In this document: one piece after another, positions 34,168 to 46,134 of the stretch
Layout: every line of letters begins with the position of its first letter
How positions within the stretch are numbered: the first letter of the stretch is position 1
Source: DASYGT01 sp035999365
GTDB taxonomy: Bacteria > Actinomycetota > Actinomycetes > Mycobacteriales > Jatrophihabitantaceae
Reading direction: 5' to 3'
Assembly (NCBI GenBank): GCA_035999365.1
Contig: DASYGT010000058.1
Location: 1 to 64,000, forward strand
Length of the DNA: 64,000 bases
Translations under genes and position numbers: made by a program
Notes under the pieces: model-generated
Databases searched by the model: none
The model's input: the letters and a program-made list of their open reading frames with translations, nothing else
What the model was told of the DNA's origin: nothing

Positions 34168-34288
34168 ATCGGGCATCGACGCATCTGCCCCTCGCGCGGT
34201 AACTGCGACAGCGCACCGCGTGTCCGGCGTCGTCGATCACGACCCGATGGTGGCGGATCACCGCATTTGGGGTGCGAGGTGTCACGAT

Positions 34289-34984
34289 GTGGGCGTGAAA
34301 CCACGCGTCCTGGTCGTCGACGATGACTCCGCCCTCGCCGAGATGCTCGGCATCGTGTTGCGCACGGACGGCTTCGAGCCGGCCTTCGTCCCGGACGGCA
34401 CCCGGGCGCTTCAGGCCTTCCGGGAGTCCAAGCCCGACATCGTGTTGCTCGACCTGATGCTGCCGGGTTTGTCCGGCATCGACGTCTGCCGGGCGATACG
34501 AGCCGAAAGCGGCACGCCGATCATCATGCTCACAGCCAAGAGCGACACCGTCGACGTCGTGCTAGGCCTGGAATCCGGTGCCGACGACTACGTGGTGAAA
34601 CCGTTCAAGCCGAAGGAGCTGGTGGCCCGCATGCGGGCCCGGCTGCGCCATCACGAGGAACTGGCCAGCGAGAGCCTGTCGATCGGCCCCGCCGATTCCC
34701 CGGTTCAGATCGACGTGCCGGCCCACCAGGTGATCCGCGACGGCAACCCGATCGGCCTCACCCCTCTCGAGTTCGATCTCCTCGTCGCGCTCGCCCGCAA
34801 GCCACGCCAGGTCTTCACTCGTGAGGTGCTGCTCGAGCAGGTATGGGGTTACCGCCACGCGGCTGACACTCGGCTGGTGAACGTCCATGTACAGCGGCTC
34901 CGCTCGAAGGTCGAGCGCGACCCCGAGCGCCCCGAGGTCGTTCTGACAGTTCGAGGAGTCGGCTACAAAGCCGGGCCTCCGTGA
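34289..34984 (+). CDS. mtrA: response regulator MtrA
   Basis: 231-aa OmpR-type regulator, close to M. tuberculosis MtrA along its length. Receiver: VLVVDDDSALAEML, phospho-Asp in IVLLDLMLPG, Thr in MLTAKSDT, Lys in VVKPFKPKEL. DNA-binding winged helix: LTPLEFDLLVALARKPRQVF, VWGYRHAADTRLVNVHVQRL. It controls cell division, cell wall hydrolases and dnaA in relatives. GTG 34289 is 9 nt after GAGG; GTG 34295 is the alternative. The stop overlaps mtrB. Confidence 0.95.
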   Translation: MGVKPRVLVVDDDSALAEMLGIVLRTDGFEPAFVPDGTRALQAFRESKPDIVLLDLMLPGLSGIDVCRAIRAESGTPIIMLTAKSDTVDVVLGLESGADDYVVKPFKPKELVARMRARLRHHEELASESLSIGPADSPVQIDVPAHQVIRDGNPIGLTPLEFDLLVALARKPRQVFTREVLLEQVWGYRHAADTRLVNVHVQRLRSKVERDPERPEVVLTVRGVGYKAGPP

Positions 34985-36603
34985 CACAGCTCCGCCCCGG
35001 TCGCGCGCTCGGCTGGGCGCGCCGCCCGGCGGAATCGGGCGGCGTGCGACAGCGCGTCGTCAACTGGGGTCGGTCCACTGCGCGTTCGGCCGTGTACGCC
35101 TGGCGGCATTCGCTGCAGCTGAGGGTCGGTGCGACGACGGTGCTGGTGACCGGTCTGGTCGTCCTGGTCATCGGCATCCTGCTCGTCGATCAGGTCTCGG
35201 GCGGCATCCTGCGTACCAAGAAGCAGGCGGCGATCAGCCAGGCGAAGATCGGTCTCGCTTCGGCCAGGGGCGCTCTGGCGACCGTCTCGGCCGACAACGC
35301 GGGCGCCGTCGAGACCGCGCAGTTGGACATCACGTCGACCCTCACCGCAAGCGGCAACAGCGCCGGGTTCTTCTCCATCGCGATCGAGTCGGCATCTGGT
35401 CAGGGTGACGCCGTCGTCCCGATCGGGCTGCGCAAGCTGGTACAGGGCGGCAACCTCGCGTTTCAGTACGCGCCGGTTCAGGCGACTGCCGGCGGCAAGC
35501 CCGAACCTGGCCTGATCGTCGGTGAACCCGTGCAGGCACTGACGGGGCTTTTCGAGCTGTACTACCTCTTTCCACTGACGAGCGAGCAGCAGACGATCGC
35601 CCTGGTCCAGCGGACCGTCCTCCTGTCCGGGCTTGCACTGGTTCTGCTGGTGCTCGGTATCGCGTTGCTCGTGACCCGGCAGGTGGTGCGACCGGTGCGG
35701 GTGGCCGCTCAAACGGCGGGCCGGCTCGCCGCCGGTGACCTTTCGCAGCGGATCAAGGTGCAGGGCTCTGACGACATCGCCCGGCTGGGGCAGTCGTTCA
35801 ACGACATGGCCGGCAGCCTGCAGCGCCAGATTCGGCGCCTCGAGGATCTGTCCCGATTGCAACGCCGGTTCACCAGCGACGTCTCGCATGAGTTGCGCAC
35901 GCCGCTGACGACGATCCGGATGGCCTCCGAGTTGCTGCATGCCAGTCGCGCCGAGTTCCCACCTGAGCTGGGCCGCTCGGCCGAGCTCCTGCACACGCAG
36001 CTGGATCGGTTCGAGTCCCTGCTCGCGGATCTGCTGGAGATATCGCGGTACGACGCCGGTGTGGCGCATCTGGAATCCGAGACGGCGGACCTGCGCGGAC
36101 TCGTGGGCATCACGGTTGAGTCGCATCGTGCGATCGCCGAACGGCACGGCAGTGACATCGTCGTGAACGAACCCGATCAGCCGGTGCTTGTCGACATGGA
36201 CTCGCGCCGCGTCGAGCGGATCCTGCGCAACTTGCTCGGAAACGCCCTCGATCACGGTGAGGGCAAGCCGGTCGAGATCACGGTCGCTTCGGATGAGAAC
36301 TGTGCCGCTGTGACTGTGCGCGATCACGGTGTGGGATTACGCCCCGGAGAGGCAGGGCTGGTGTTCAACCGGTTCTGGCGTGGCGACCCGTCGCGAAGTC
36401 GCCTCACGGGGGGCACCGGGCTAGGGCTCGCGATCAGTCTCGAGGATGCGCGGCTGCACGACGGCTGGCTACAGGCCTGGGGCGAGCGCGGCAAGGGGGC
36501 GCAGTTCCGGCTGACGCTGCCGAGGCACGCGGGGCACACGTTGATGGCGTCGCCACTCCCGCTGGATCCCGACGATCTGGATGCCGACGAGGATCTGGAA
36601 TGA
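34981..36603 (+). CDS. mtrB: sensor histidine kinase MtrB
   Basis: 540-aa membrane kinase. Two TM helices (about 58-80 and 212-234) flank an extracellular sensor; then HAMP (VVRPVRVAAQTAGRLAAGDLS), H-box FTSDVSHELRTPLTTI, N-box RILRNLLGNALDHGEG, and G-boxes VRDHGVGLRPGE and GGTGLGLAIS. Starts GTG within the mtrA stop (GTGA). Relatives localise to septa and are modulated by LpqB. The N-terminal 55 residues are basic and cytosolic. Confidence 0.95.
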   Translation: MTQLRPGRALGWARRPAESGGVRQRVVNWGRSTARSAVYAWRHSLQLRVGATTVLVTGLVVLVIGILLVDQVSGGILRTKKQAAISQAKIGLASARGALATVSADNAGAVETAQLDITSTLTASGNSAGFFSIAIESASGQGDAVVPIGLRKLVQGGNLAFQYAPVQATAGGKPEPGLIVGEPVQALTGLFELYYLFPLTSEQQTIALVQRTVLLSGLALVLLVLGIALLVTRQVVRPVRVAAQTAGRLAAGDLSQRIKVQGSDDIARLGQSFNDMAGSLQRQIRRLEDLSRLQRRFTSDVSHELRTPLTTIRMASELLHASRAEFPPELGRSAELLHTQLDRFESLLADLLEISRYDAGVAHLESETADLRGLVGITVESHRAIAERHGSDIVVNEPDQPVLVDMDSRRVERILRNLLGNALDHGEGKPVEITVASDENCAAVTVRDHGVGLRPGEAGLVFNRFWRGDPSRSRLTGGTGLGLAISLEDARLHDGWLQAWGERGKGAQFRLTLPRHAGHTLMASPLPLDPDDLDADEDLE

Positions 36604-38384
36604 GCCGTCCGATACGCCGCCGTCGTGCGGGCGCACTTCCCGCGCTGCTGGCCGCAGTGACGGCGGCATCCCTGCTGGCTGGGTGCACCGCCGTGCCCTC
36701 CAATTCGACGCCGCAAGTCGTGAACAAGGTCGGTGCCCCAGCGGCAACCGACGACCTCAGCCTGACGCCTCCGCCGGGTGCCGACCCGCGAACGATCGTC
36801 TCCGATTTCCTCAGAGCCGCGGCGACGAACGACCCACACCACACCGCTGCGCGTGGCTTCCTCACCACCGATGCAAGCAACCGCTGGTCGGACACGACCG
36901 TGAACATCGTCGACGAGTTCACGATCGGGAACTTCACGACTGCGACCTCGCAGTCCGGCTCGATCGATGTCTCGGGTCGGCCGATCGGAGCGATCAGCGC
37001 CTCGGGCACCTACCGACCCGATCTGACGGGTGATGGAACGGGCGGCCCGAACGCGATTCGATCGCAGTACGGCCTCCAGCAGGTGAAGGGGGAGTGGCGG
37101 ATCGCCTCGCTCCTCCCGGGCGTTCCGCTCAACCTGTTCGACTTCAAGCGGCTGTACACCCAGCGCGAGCTCTACTTCTACGACCTGGCCGAACAACACC
37201 TCGTGCCCGATCCGCGCTTCACCGCTATCACCGACACCGGTGCGCTGGCCGGCTGGCTCGTGACCCAGCTGGTCTCTGGCCCTCGACCGGAACTGCAGAA
37301 CGCGGTGACGACTGAGTTTCCTCAGCTCGACCCGTCGCGGGTGACTGTCGCGGTGGGTGCGGGCGGGGCACCGTCAGTGATCAGCATCCCGGGGGCGGGC
37401 CAGCTCAATGCGGCGACCCGAAGCCGGATCGCCGCGCAGTTGGCTGCCACCCTGGTGCAGGTGCCCGAGGTCGACGAACTGAGCATCGCCGACACGGGCA
37501 AACCGGTGACGATTCCGGCGGCGCACGGCGCGCTGTTCTCTGCGAGCCTCTACCCGTCGCCCGCCGGTCCGGTGACATCGGCACCGTCGTTGTACTACCT
37601 GCGCGGCGGTGGCGTGGTCGACGAGGCGGGCCGCTCCCTTCCTGGACCAGTCGGGACCGGCACGTACGGCTTGTCCTCGGCGGCAGTGGCCAGCGGCGGA
37701 TCGCCCGACCTGCGCGTCGCGGGGATATCGGGCATTGGCTCGGCCGCGGGGCTGCTGATCGGGACCGTCCGCACCGGGCTGCGACGCACGGCGCTGAGCG
37801 GGAAGCTGTCCCGGCCCGCGTGGGCGCCCGGGCTCGATGAGGTGTGGCTGGGCGACGGCAAGACCATCTACCGGTGCGGAGCCGACGCAAAGCCGGTCAA
37901 GGTGGAGCCGACCGTGACGACCGGGCAGCTCAACGGTTCGATCACCGCTTTGCGGCTCAGCCCGGAGGGCTCGCGCGTCGCCATGGTCGTCACCGCCACC
38001 GACGGCACGAATGTCTCTCAAGTGTGGGTGGGATCGATCGTCCGGTCCGCTGCCCAGGTACGCATCGACGGTCTCGAGCCGGTGACGCCGGTCGGTGTGT
38101 CGATCAAGGACGTCGCGTGGAACGACCCGTTGAAGCTGTTCGTCATCGGTTCGGTCAATGGTGACACCAACATCTTCGAGGTTCAGGTCGACGGCTCGCT
38201 GTGGACCCCTCGCGACGTGCTCAACCTGCCGCAGGCACCGGACACGATCACGGTCGCCGCGAACCAGCCGGCCTGGGTGTCGGCAGGGACCACGGTGTGG
38301 GTTCGGCGAGCCGGCGAGTGGGCCAGCCCCGGGCCTGGCACCACGAACGGGACGAACGGCACCGACCCGGTGTATCTCGAGTAG
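36600..38384 (+). CDS. lpqB: lipoprotein LpqB
   Basis: 594-aa membrane-anchored lipoprotein. The lipobox is LLAGC (about 25-29). It has an N-terminal domain (GerMN-like, about 190-330) and a C-terminal beta-propeller-like region (LRLSPEGSRVAMVVTA). It interacts with the MtrB sensor domain in mycobacteria and affects MtrA phosphorylation. Its ATG overlaps the mtrB stop (ATGA), so all three proteins are translated together. Confidence 0.94.
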   Translation: MSRPIRRRRAGALPALLAAVTAASLLAGCTAVPSNSTPQVVNKVGAPAATDDLSLTPPPGADPRTIVSDFLRAAATNDPHHTAARGFLTTDASNRWSDTTVNIVDEFTIGNFTTATSQSGSIDVSGRPIGAISASGTYRPDLTGDGTGGPNAIRSQYGLQQVKGEWRIASLLPGVPLNLFDFKRLYTQRELYFYDLAEQHLVPDPRFTAITDTGALAGWLVTQLVSGPRPELQNAVTTEFPQLDPSRVTVAVGAGGAPSVISIPGAGQLNAATRSRIAAQLAATLVQVPEVDELSIADTGKPVTIPAAHGALFSASLYPSPAGPVTSAPSLYYLRGGGVVDEAGRSLPGPVGTGTYGLSSAAVASGGSPDLRVAGISGIGSAAGLLIGTVRTGLRRTALSGKLSRPAWAPGLDEVWLGDGKTIYRCGADAKPVKVEPTVTTGQLNGSITALRLSPEGSRVAMVVTATDGTNVSQVWVGSIVRSAAQVRIDGLEPVTPVGVSIKDVAWNDPLKLFVIGSVNGDTNIFEVQVDGSLWTPRDVLNLPQAPDTITVAANQPAWVSAGTTVWVRRAGEWASPGPGTTNGTNGTDPVYLE

Positions 38385-38462
38385 CGAAGGCCGGGGTGGG
38401 CATCGTCCACAGGTGGCGGTCGAGGCTGGCGCCGGCTCGCCGCACACCGCCAGAGTCGTACG

Positions 38463-39155
38463 GTGCGGAAACGGGCGTTGCTGTCGGCCTGGCTCGACCT
38501 GCTCCTGCCGACTGCCTGCGTCGGATGCGGCCGTCCGGCGGTCAGCCTGTGCCGCGCATGCGCCGGTGTCGTCCTCGAGCGCGGCTGGGTCGCGGGAGTT
38601 CCGCTGACGACGGCCGGGCACTACGTAGGCGTGCTGCGCACCGCCGTGCTGGCCTACAAGGAGCGCGGCCGGCTGGAGTTGGCACGACCGTTGGCGGGAC
38701 TGCTGGCGCTGTCCGTTGACGCGCTGCCCGCCGCGGCACTCGTTCCCGTGCCGTCCTCCCCAGGGGCAGTGCGGCGGCGGGGAGGCGATCACGTGCTGCG
38801 GTTGGCTCGCCGGTCGGGACGGCTGCTCGATCGGCCAGTATGCGACGCCCTGCGACTGGCGCGCCCGGTGCGTGACGGTGCCGGACTGTCGGCACGCGAG
38901 CGGGCCGACAATATGAACGGCGCACTGGGTGTGCGGTACGGGCGTGGCGCAGGGGCGGTGCCTGACGCCATCGTCGTCGACGACATCGTCACGAGCGGCG
39001 CGACTGCTGCAGAGGCAGTACGGGCGTTGCGCGCGGGCGGTTGGCGGGTCCGGGGAGTGGCAGCGATAGCACGGACTCCCTTGCGGAGTCCAGGAGAGGC
39101 GATGGGTGTGTCGTCCTCTGGCACGTCCCACCCGACGGGGCTACCGTGGGCCTGA
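38463..39155 (+). CDS. ComF-family phosphoribosyltransferase-like protein
   Basis: 230 aa. N-terminal four-Cys zinc ribbon (CVGCGRPAVSLCRAC) and a type I phosphoribosyltransferase fold with PRPP loop AIVVDDIVTSGATAAEA. ComF proteins act in DNA uptake in competent bacteria; the biochemical role in actinobacteria is unclear. Its position after lpqB and before hpf matches Rv3242c in M. tuberculosis. GTG 38463 is the first plausible start. Confidence 0.88.
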   Translation: MRKRALLSAWLDLLLPTACVGCGRPAVSLCRACAGVVLERGWVAGVPLTTAGHYVGVLRTAVLAYKERGRLELARPLAGLLALSVDALPAAALVPVPSSPGAVRRRGGDHVLRLARRSGRLLDRPVCDALRLARPVRDGAGLSARERADNMNGALGVRYGRGAGAVPDAIVVDDIVTSGATAAEAVRALRAGGWRVRGVAAIARTPLRSPGEAMGVSSSGTSHPTGLPWA

Positions 39156-39190
39156 CCTGACCAAGTAGGCGCAAGTCGACTGGAGGTCGT

Positions 39191-39799
39191 ATGGGCACTG
39201 CCGTGGGTATGGAGATCGTCGTCCGTGGACGAAACGTGGTCGTTCCCGACCACTACCGGCAACACGTGGCAGACAAGATAGCCAAGGTCGAGCGGTACGA
39301 CCAGAAGATCATCCGTACGGACGTCGAGTTACAACACGAACGAAACCCACGGCAGACCGGCAGGTGCCAGCACGTCGAGATCACCTGTCGCACGCGCGGA
39401 CCGGTGGTGCGCAGCGAGGCGTGCGCCGAAGATTTCTACAAGGCCCTCGATCTGGCAGCTGAGCGCCTCGAGCGCCGGTTTCGCCAGGCCGCTGACCGTC
39501 GTCGCGTACACCACGGTCGACGCACTCCGCCCTCGATCGCGGCGGTCGCCGTCGACAACACCGTCCTCATCACCGACGACGACATCGAGGACGTCGATAC
39601 CGAGTCCGACGACGGCCCGGGTCGGGTCGTGCGGGAGAAGGAGCACCCCGCCAAACCGATGACGGTCGACCAGGCGTTGTTCGAGATGGAACTGGTCGGT
39701 CACGACTTCTACCTGTTCAGCGACGTCGAGTCGGGCCGGCCTTCCGTCGTCTACCGCCGGCACGCATACGACTACGGGTTGATCCGGCTGACCGTCTGA
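39191..39799 (+). CDS. hpf: ribosome hibernation-promoting factor, long form
   Basis: 202 aa. The N-terminal S30AE domain (MEIVVRGRNVVVPDHYRQHVADKI) binds in the decoding centre of idle ribosomes; a linker leads to the C-terminal dimerisation domain (KPMTVDQALFEMELVGHDFYLFSD, VVYRRHAYDYGLIRL), which makes this a long HPF that joins two 70S into 100S particles. GGAGGT precedes the ATG. Induced at stationary phase in relatives. Its end overlaps the convergent GNAT gene by 28 bp. Confidence 0.95.
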   Translation: MGTAVGMEIVVRGRNVVVPDHYRQHVADKIAKVERYDQKIIRTDVELQHERNPRQTGRCQHVEITCRTRGPVVRSEACAEDFYKALDLAAERLERRFRQAADRRRVHHGRRTPPSIAAVAVDNTVLITDDDIEDVDTESDDGPGRVVREKEHPAKPMTVDQALFEMELVGHDFYLFSDVESGRPSVVYRRHAYDYGLIRLTV

Positions 39800-40902
39800 G
39801 AGCGCACCAGAGCGAAGCGGGCTTCGTCGCTGAACGAGCCATCGGCGTTGCGCAGTCGCGCCGTGCGGATGCCGTCCGTGGCGAAACCGGCCGCGAGCGC
39901 AACACGCTGCGAGGCGATGTTCTCGATCTTGGCACCGAGTTCGAGCCGTACGAGCCCGGCAACGTCGAAAGCCCAGCCGGCGAGCAACCGGACGGCGCGG
40001 GTGGCGTAGCCGCGTCCCCGAAACGCTGGATGCGTCGCGTAGCCCACCCGCGCGACTTGCGGTGGACCGGACATCCGCAGCCGCACCGAGCCGGCGAATC
40101 CGCCCGACGCCTTGTCGACGACGGCCAGCGAAGCCAGCGATCCGACCAGCCAATCGAGTCCGGCCCGACCAGTGGCGGCGGCGACCTCGTCGCGACTCGC
40201 CGGGTGCCCACGAAATCCGAAGCGCAGGCTCTCCGGATCGGCGTCCTGCTCCCAGAACGGCTCGGCATCGTCGGGCTGCACCACGCGCAGACCGATGACG
40301 CCGTCGTCGAGAACGCCGAGTCGGGGGAAGTCCGGCGCGATCGCGTCGCCGGAATCGGCGGCTAGCCGGGCAAAGCAGGCCGACGCGACCTCGCCACTCG
40401 GGATGCGTAGCTGTGCGCGGTGCAGGCCCTCGAAGGCGAACCCCGCCGCGAGCGCCGTGGCGGCGGAGGCGAGGTTGGTGACCGCGCAGCGCAACTCGAT
40501 CCGGTTCAGCCCTTGCGTGTGGCCCCACTCGGTGAGCGCGCGGGTCGCCTCGGCTGCGTATCCGTTGCCTTGCGCCGGCGGGTAGATCGCGTACCCGATG
40601 TCGGCGCCGAGAAGGTTCGTCTTCGAGTAGCGCAGGTCGGCCGAGCCGACGACCGCACCGCTCGCCCGCTCGACGACGGCACTGCCCAGCCCGCTGCGAT
40701 CGGCCCGGTTCGCGTTGGCAACTTCGCTGACGAAGCTGACGGCATCCTGCATCGTGTAGGGGTCCGGCAGCGAGAGGAACTCGTGCATCTGGCGGTGCTG
40801 CATGGCCTCGAAGACACTCGAGGCGTCCTCGGCCCGCCACGGCCGGAGCAGCAGGCGGCGGGTCGTCAGCTCGATATCGGCAAAGCTCCGGCCCTCGGCC
40901 AC
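39772..40902 (-). CDS. tandem GNAT-domain acetyltransferase
   Basis: 376 aa holding two RimJ/RimL-type GNAT domains. Domain 1 (about 8-175): LTTRRLLLRPWRAEDA, the acetyl-CoA loop region IYPPAQGNGYAAEATRAL. Domain 2 (about 195-370): IGLRVVQPDDAEPFWEQ, HPAFRGRGYATRAVRLL. Both acetyl-CoA loops (QGNGYA, RGRGYA) are intact. Substrate unknown; the family acetylates protein N-termini or small amines. GTG 40902 has GAGGAG close upstream. The gene interrupts the usual hpf-secA order on the opposite strand. Confidence 0.87.
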   Translation of the reverse strand: MAEGRSFADIELTTRRLLLRPWRAEDASSVFEAMQHRQMHEFLSLPDPYTMQDAVSFVSEVANANRADRSGLGSAVVERASGAVVGSADLRYSKTNLLGADIGYAIYPPAQGNGYAAEATRALTEWGHTQGLNRIELRCAVTNLASAATALAAGFAFEGLHRAQLRIPSGEVASACFARLAADSGDAIAPDFPRLGVLDDGVIGLRVVQPDDAEPFWEQDADPESLRFGFRGHPASRDEVAAATGRAGLDWLVGSLASLAVVDKASGGFAGSVRLRMSGPPQVARVGYATHPAFRGRGYATRAVRLLAGWAFDVAGLVRLELGAKIENIASQRVALAAGFATDGIRTARLRNADGSFSDEARFALVRSQTVSRINP

Positions 40903-41015
40903 AGCGACTCCTCTCACGGCTCTGAGCGCACGATTGTCCCCGGTGGCGCAAGCCTCGCCCCCGAGATTTGTGACTGTGCCGTGATCACCCACGGCCAGCC
41001 CGTACCATTGCGGCC

Positions 41016-43889
<2,874 letters not shown>

Positions 43890-43907
43890 TCCCGGTCGCC
43901 TCCCGGG

Positions 43908-44447
43908 CTAGCCGAGCTGCAGGCGGGTGCAGCGCCACCGTCCCTGGTCGGCTTCGGCCCGCAGCGCGACGGCCCTGACCCGTCGTCCGTGCTGCAAGGT
44001 GGCGGTGATCTCCGCGACTCCGGGGCACGGCTCACAGACGCGCACCGATCGCACCGTCGCCGCGTGCGCCCAATGGCGCGTGCGCAGCGCGATCGCACGA
44101 TGGAAGTCGGTGCGCAGGCCGTGCGCGATCGACGGGCTGAGCACTCCGGCGAGTTGGTGCAATGGGCGCTTGCCGCCGGCGGCCTCGATGATGCCGACGA
44201 GAAGCCGCCGGGACCAGAGCACGGGATCGGGTAGATGACCGCACCGCACGGGGGCGGTGAACATCATCGGTGGCTCGACAACGCGAACGAAGGGAAGTGG
44301 CTGGTCGAGGTCGCTGACCACGAACGCTCGTCCTCCGACGAGTTCGTCGTCGAACGGCGGCTCGCGCCGAGGTGCCGGCCGCACCCGGATCGTCGTGTCG
44401 CGGGTTGGCGGCGAGGACTCGCCGATGAGGCCGACGGCGCGCGTCAT
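43908..44447 (-). CDS. Rv3235 family protein (DUF6459)
   Basis: 179 aa. The core LLVGIIEAAGGKRPLHQLAGVLSPSIAHGLRTD and the end VRAVALRAEADQGRWRCTRLQLG match the actinobacterial Rv3235/DUF6459 family, a SpoIIIAG-free small alpha/beta domain of unknown function. The first 65 residues are variable. ATG 44447 overlaps the stop of the upstream LysM gene by 4 nt, so the two are coupled. It is convergent with secA (18-bp gap). Confidence 0.85.
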   Translation of the reverse strand: MTRAVGLIGESSPPTRDTTIRVRPAPRREPPFDDELVGGRAFVVSDLDQPLPFVRVVEPPMMFTAPVRCGHLPDPVLWSRRLLVGIIEAAGGKRPLHQLAGVLSPSIAHGLRTDFHRAIALRTRHWAHAATVRSVRVCEPCPGVAEITATLQHGRRVRAVALRAEADQGRWRCTRLQLG

Positions 44448-45091
44448 CTCGGAATCGCCGCGCTGTCGTCGTCGACCTGCAGCTGCTGGCCGGGGCGGAT
44501 CACGCCGGGATCCGGACCGATTAGCCGGCGATTGCCGGCGTAAATGTGACGCCACGACGCGGTGATCGCCCCAGCGCTCGCATCCGAGCCGAGGCGGGCT
44601 GCGGCGATACCCCACAACGAGTCGCCGGGCCGGACGGTGACCAGACGGGGCTGTGCGGGATCGGCAGGCTGGGCTCGCTGTGGCTCGGCGGCGCTCGTAG
44701 GCCACGCGGGCGCGGGGATCGTCGGCTGGCTGTCGGTGGCCATGGCTGAGACGGGGGAGAGAACGAGGCCGGCGCCGGTCGCGGCGGCGACTAGGCGGTA
44801 GAGCATCTCGGGCAGCACGAACCGGGTGACCGAATGCGCGCACTGTCCGATGACGCCCGGTAGGGCGCACAGGGCACCCGCGGCGAGCCCGACGGCAAGC
44901 CAGGCGGCGGCAAGCCAGAGTGCGGCCCCGGCGAGTGTTGCGGCGGCTGCGTCGGCGCCCACCTCGTGCACCCAGGCATGCGGCGACGCCAGGTGACGAA
45001 ACAGGCTGTGCGGATGTGGCCAGGTACCGATCAGCACGCCGAGATCAGCCGCGACCAGGCAGAGGTATGACCACAGTGATCTCGATTGCAT
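44444..45091 (-). CDS. membrane protein with C-terminal LysM domain
   Basis: 215 aa. About three hydrophobic segments (roughly 5-23, 48-82, 100-116) precede a proline-rich linker and a LysM domain (about 149-207; VTVRPGDSLWGIAAARLG ... LIGPDPGVIRPGQQLQV), which binds peptidoglycan GlcNAc chains. The layout anchors a wall-binding module to the membrane exterior. ATG 45091 has AAGGGG 7 nt upstream and a good promoter further up. Translationally coupled to the DUF6459 gene. Confidence 0.88.
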   Translation of the reverse strand: MQSRSLWSYLCLVAADLGVLIGTWPHPHSLFRHLASPHAWVHEVGADAAAATLAGAALWLAAAWLAVGLAAGALCALPGVIGQCAHSVTRFVLPEMLYRLVAAATGAGLVLSPVSAMATDSQPTIPAPAWPTSAAEPQRAQPADPAQPRLVTVRPGDSLWGIAAARLGSDASAGAITASWRHIYAGNRRLIGPDPGVIRPGQQLQVDDDSAAIPR

Positions 45092-45120
45092 AATTTTCCC
45101 CTTGTTTGCGTAGATTTGCT

Positions 45121-45150
45121 TTTATAGGTTGGATCGCCCGGTCGGGTCAA
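45121..45150 (-). promoter_or_regulatory. housekeeping-type promoter of the LysM operon
   Basis: On the minus strand: TTGACC (45150-45145), 18-bp spacer, TATAAA (45126-45121), 30 bp ahead of the LysM ATG. This is the best sigma-70-type match in the window, in a locally AT-rich patch (about 45089-45128). Confidence 0.65.
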
Positions 45151-45229
45151 CATCTGATGATTCGCTGTGGATGGCTGCAAAACGGCGACGGCGGGTCGAG
45201 ATTGCTGGACACGCCTCCGGGGGGATCGA

Positions 45230-45787
45230 GTGCGCTGGGAGCAGTTGTTCGCCGATCTCGAAGCACGTGCCGAAGAACTCGATCGCTCCGAACGCGCTGT
45301 GGAAATTGCGGAGCGTTCGCGTATCGAGGCCGGGCGGCTGACCATCGCAGGCAGGCTGGCAGCTGCCACCGGATCTCAGCTGCGGATCCGCGTCGCCGGA
45401 GGCGCGACGGCAAGCGGGCGGCTGCAACGCAGTGGGCCGGGATGGTTCCTGCTCGACGCCGGCGGGGGGCATGAATGGGTCCTCGCGACGGGAGCAGTTT
45501 TGTCGATCGTGGGGTGTGGGCGGTGGTCCGGCTCGGTAGAGGATCGGGGCGTCCGTACTGACCGGCTGGGCATCCGCCACGTCCTGCGCGCGATCGCGAC
45601 CGACCGTTCGGCTGCGACGATCCACCTGGTGGACGGGTCTGCGATCTCGGGAACCATCGATCGCGTAGGTCAGGACTTCCTGGACGTGGCGCTGCACGGC
45701 GACGGCGAGGCTCGGCGACGGGACCTCGTGCACGGCGCCGCCCTCGTTCACCACGATGCGATTGCGATGATCCGCCGGCAGCCCTAG
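45230..45787 (+). CDS. conserved actinobacterial hypothetical protein
   Basis: 185 aa beginning (GTG)RWEQLFADLEARAEELDR, with an N-terminal coiled-coil-like stretch (about 8-40) and two similar beta-rich halves (ATGSQLRIRVAGGATASGRLQRSGPGWFLL and RSAATIHLVDGSAISGTIDRVGQDFLDV). The repeated xxGxxxxGxIxRVGxDFxxL pattern resembles Sm/LSm-like strands, but this is only a visual impression. A G-rich ribosome-binding site precedes the GTG. It is divergent from the LysM gene and convergent (4-bp overlap) with the HTH gene. Function not recognised. Confidence 0.8.
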   Translation: MRWEQLFADLEARAEELDRSERAVEIAERSRIEAGRLTIAGRLAAATGSQLRIRVAGGATASGRLQRSGPGWFLLDAGGGHEWVLATGAVLSIVGCGRWSGSVEDRGVRTDRLGIRHVLRAIATDRSAATIHLVDGSAISGTIDRVGQDFLDVALHGDGEARRRDLVHGAALVHHDAIAMIRRQP

Positions 45788-46011
45788 CTGGGTTCGTCGA
45801 CGAATGGGTGTGCGTCGACGAAGTGGCGCGTCTCGTCGTACATGCGCGTGATGAATTCCTCGAGCTTGCTGCGCTCGACACGCCACTGGCCGCGGCCGCC
45901 GATCTTGATGGCTTGGAGCTGCTTGTTGCGCACCAGGGCATAGGTCTGCGATCCGGAAATGTTCAGGATCTCGGCAACGTCGGCGAGGGTCAGAAATCGA
46001 TCGCTGTGCAT
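45784..46011 (-). CDS. excisionase-type helix-turn-helix protein
   Basis: 75-aa protein with an HTH_17/excisionase-like winged helix: RFLTLADVAEILNISGSQTYALVRNKQLQAIKIGG followed by the wing GRGQWRVERSKLEEFI. This single-domain type is common in actinobacteria next to the SAF/MinD-like genes, where it probably acts as a transcription factor and not in excision, as no integrase is nearby. It is divergent from the SAF gene across 123 bp. Confidence 0.85.
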   Translation of the reverse strand: MHSDRFLTLADVAEILNISGSQTYALVRNKQLQAIKIGGRGQWRVERSKLEEFITRMYDETRHFVDAHPFVDEPS

Positions 46012-46134
46012 CAGGTGCCGCCGGGTTCCTTCCGTCAGGCTGGTCGGACCAGTGTTTCAGTGTGGCGCGGGACCACTTGCGGTTGTCCACACCTGATTCA
46101 GACGGTTTCGACATCGTTGACCGGTTCGGGCACT

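Noticed and set aside
39329..40951. 540-codon minus-strand frame overlapping hpf and the GNAT gene
   Set aside because: It is out of frame with the tandem GNAT protein, which has clear acetyl-CoA motifs.
45784..46011. BldC
   Set aside because: The small HTH protein is similar in size, but its recognition helix and wing differ from BldC and match excisionase-type HTH_17 proteins.
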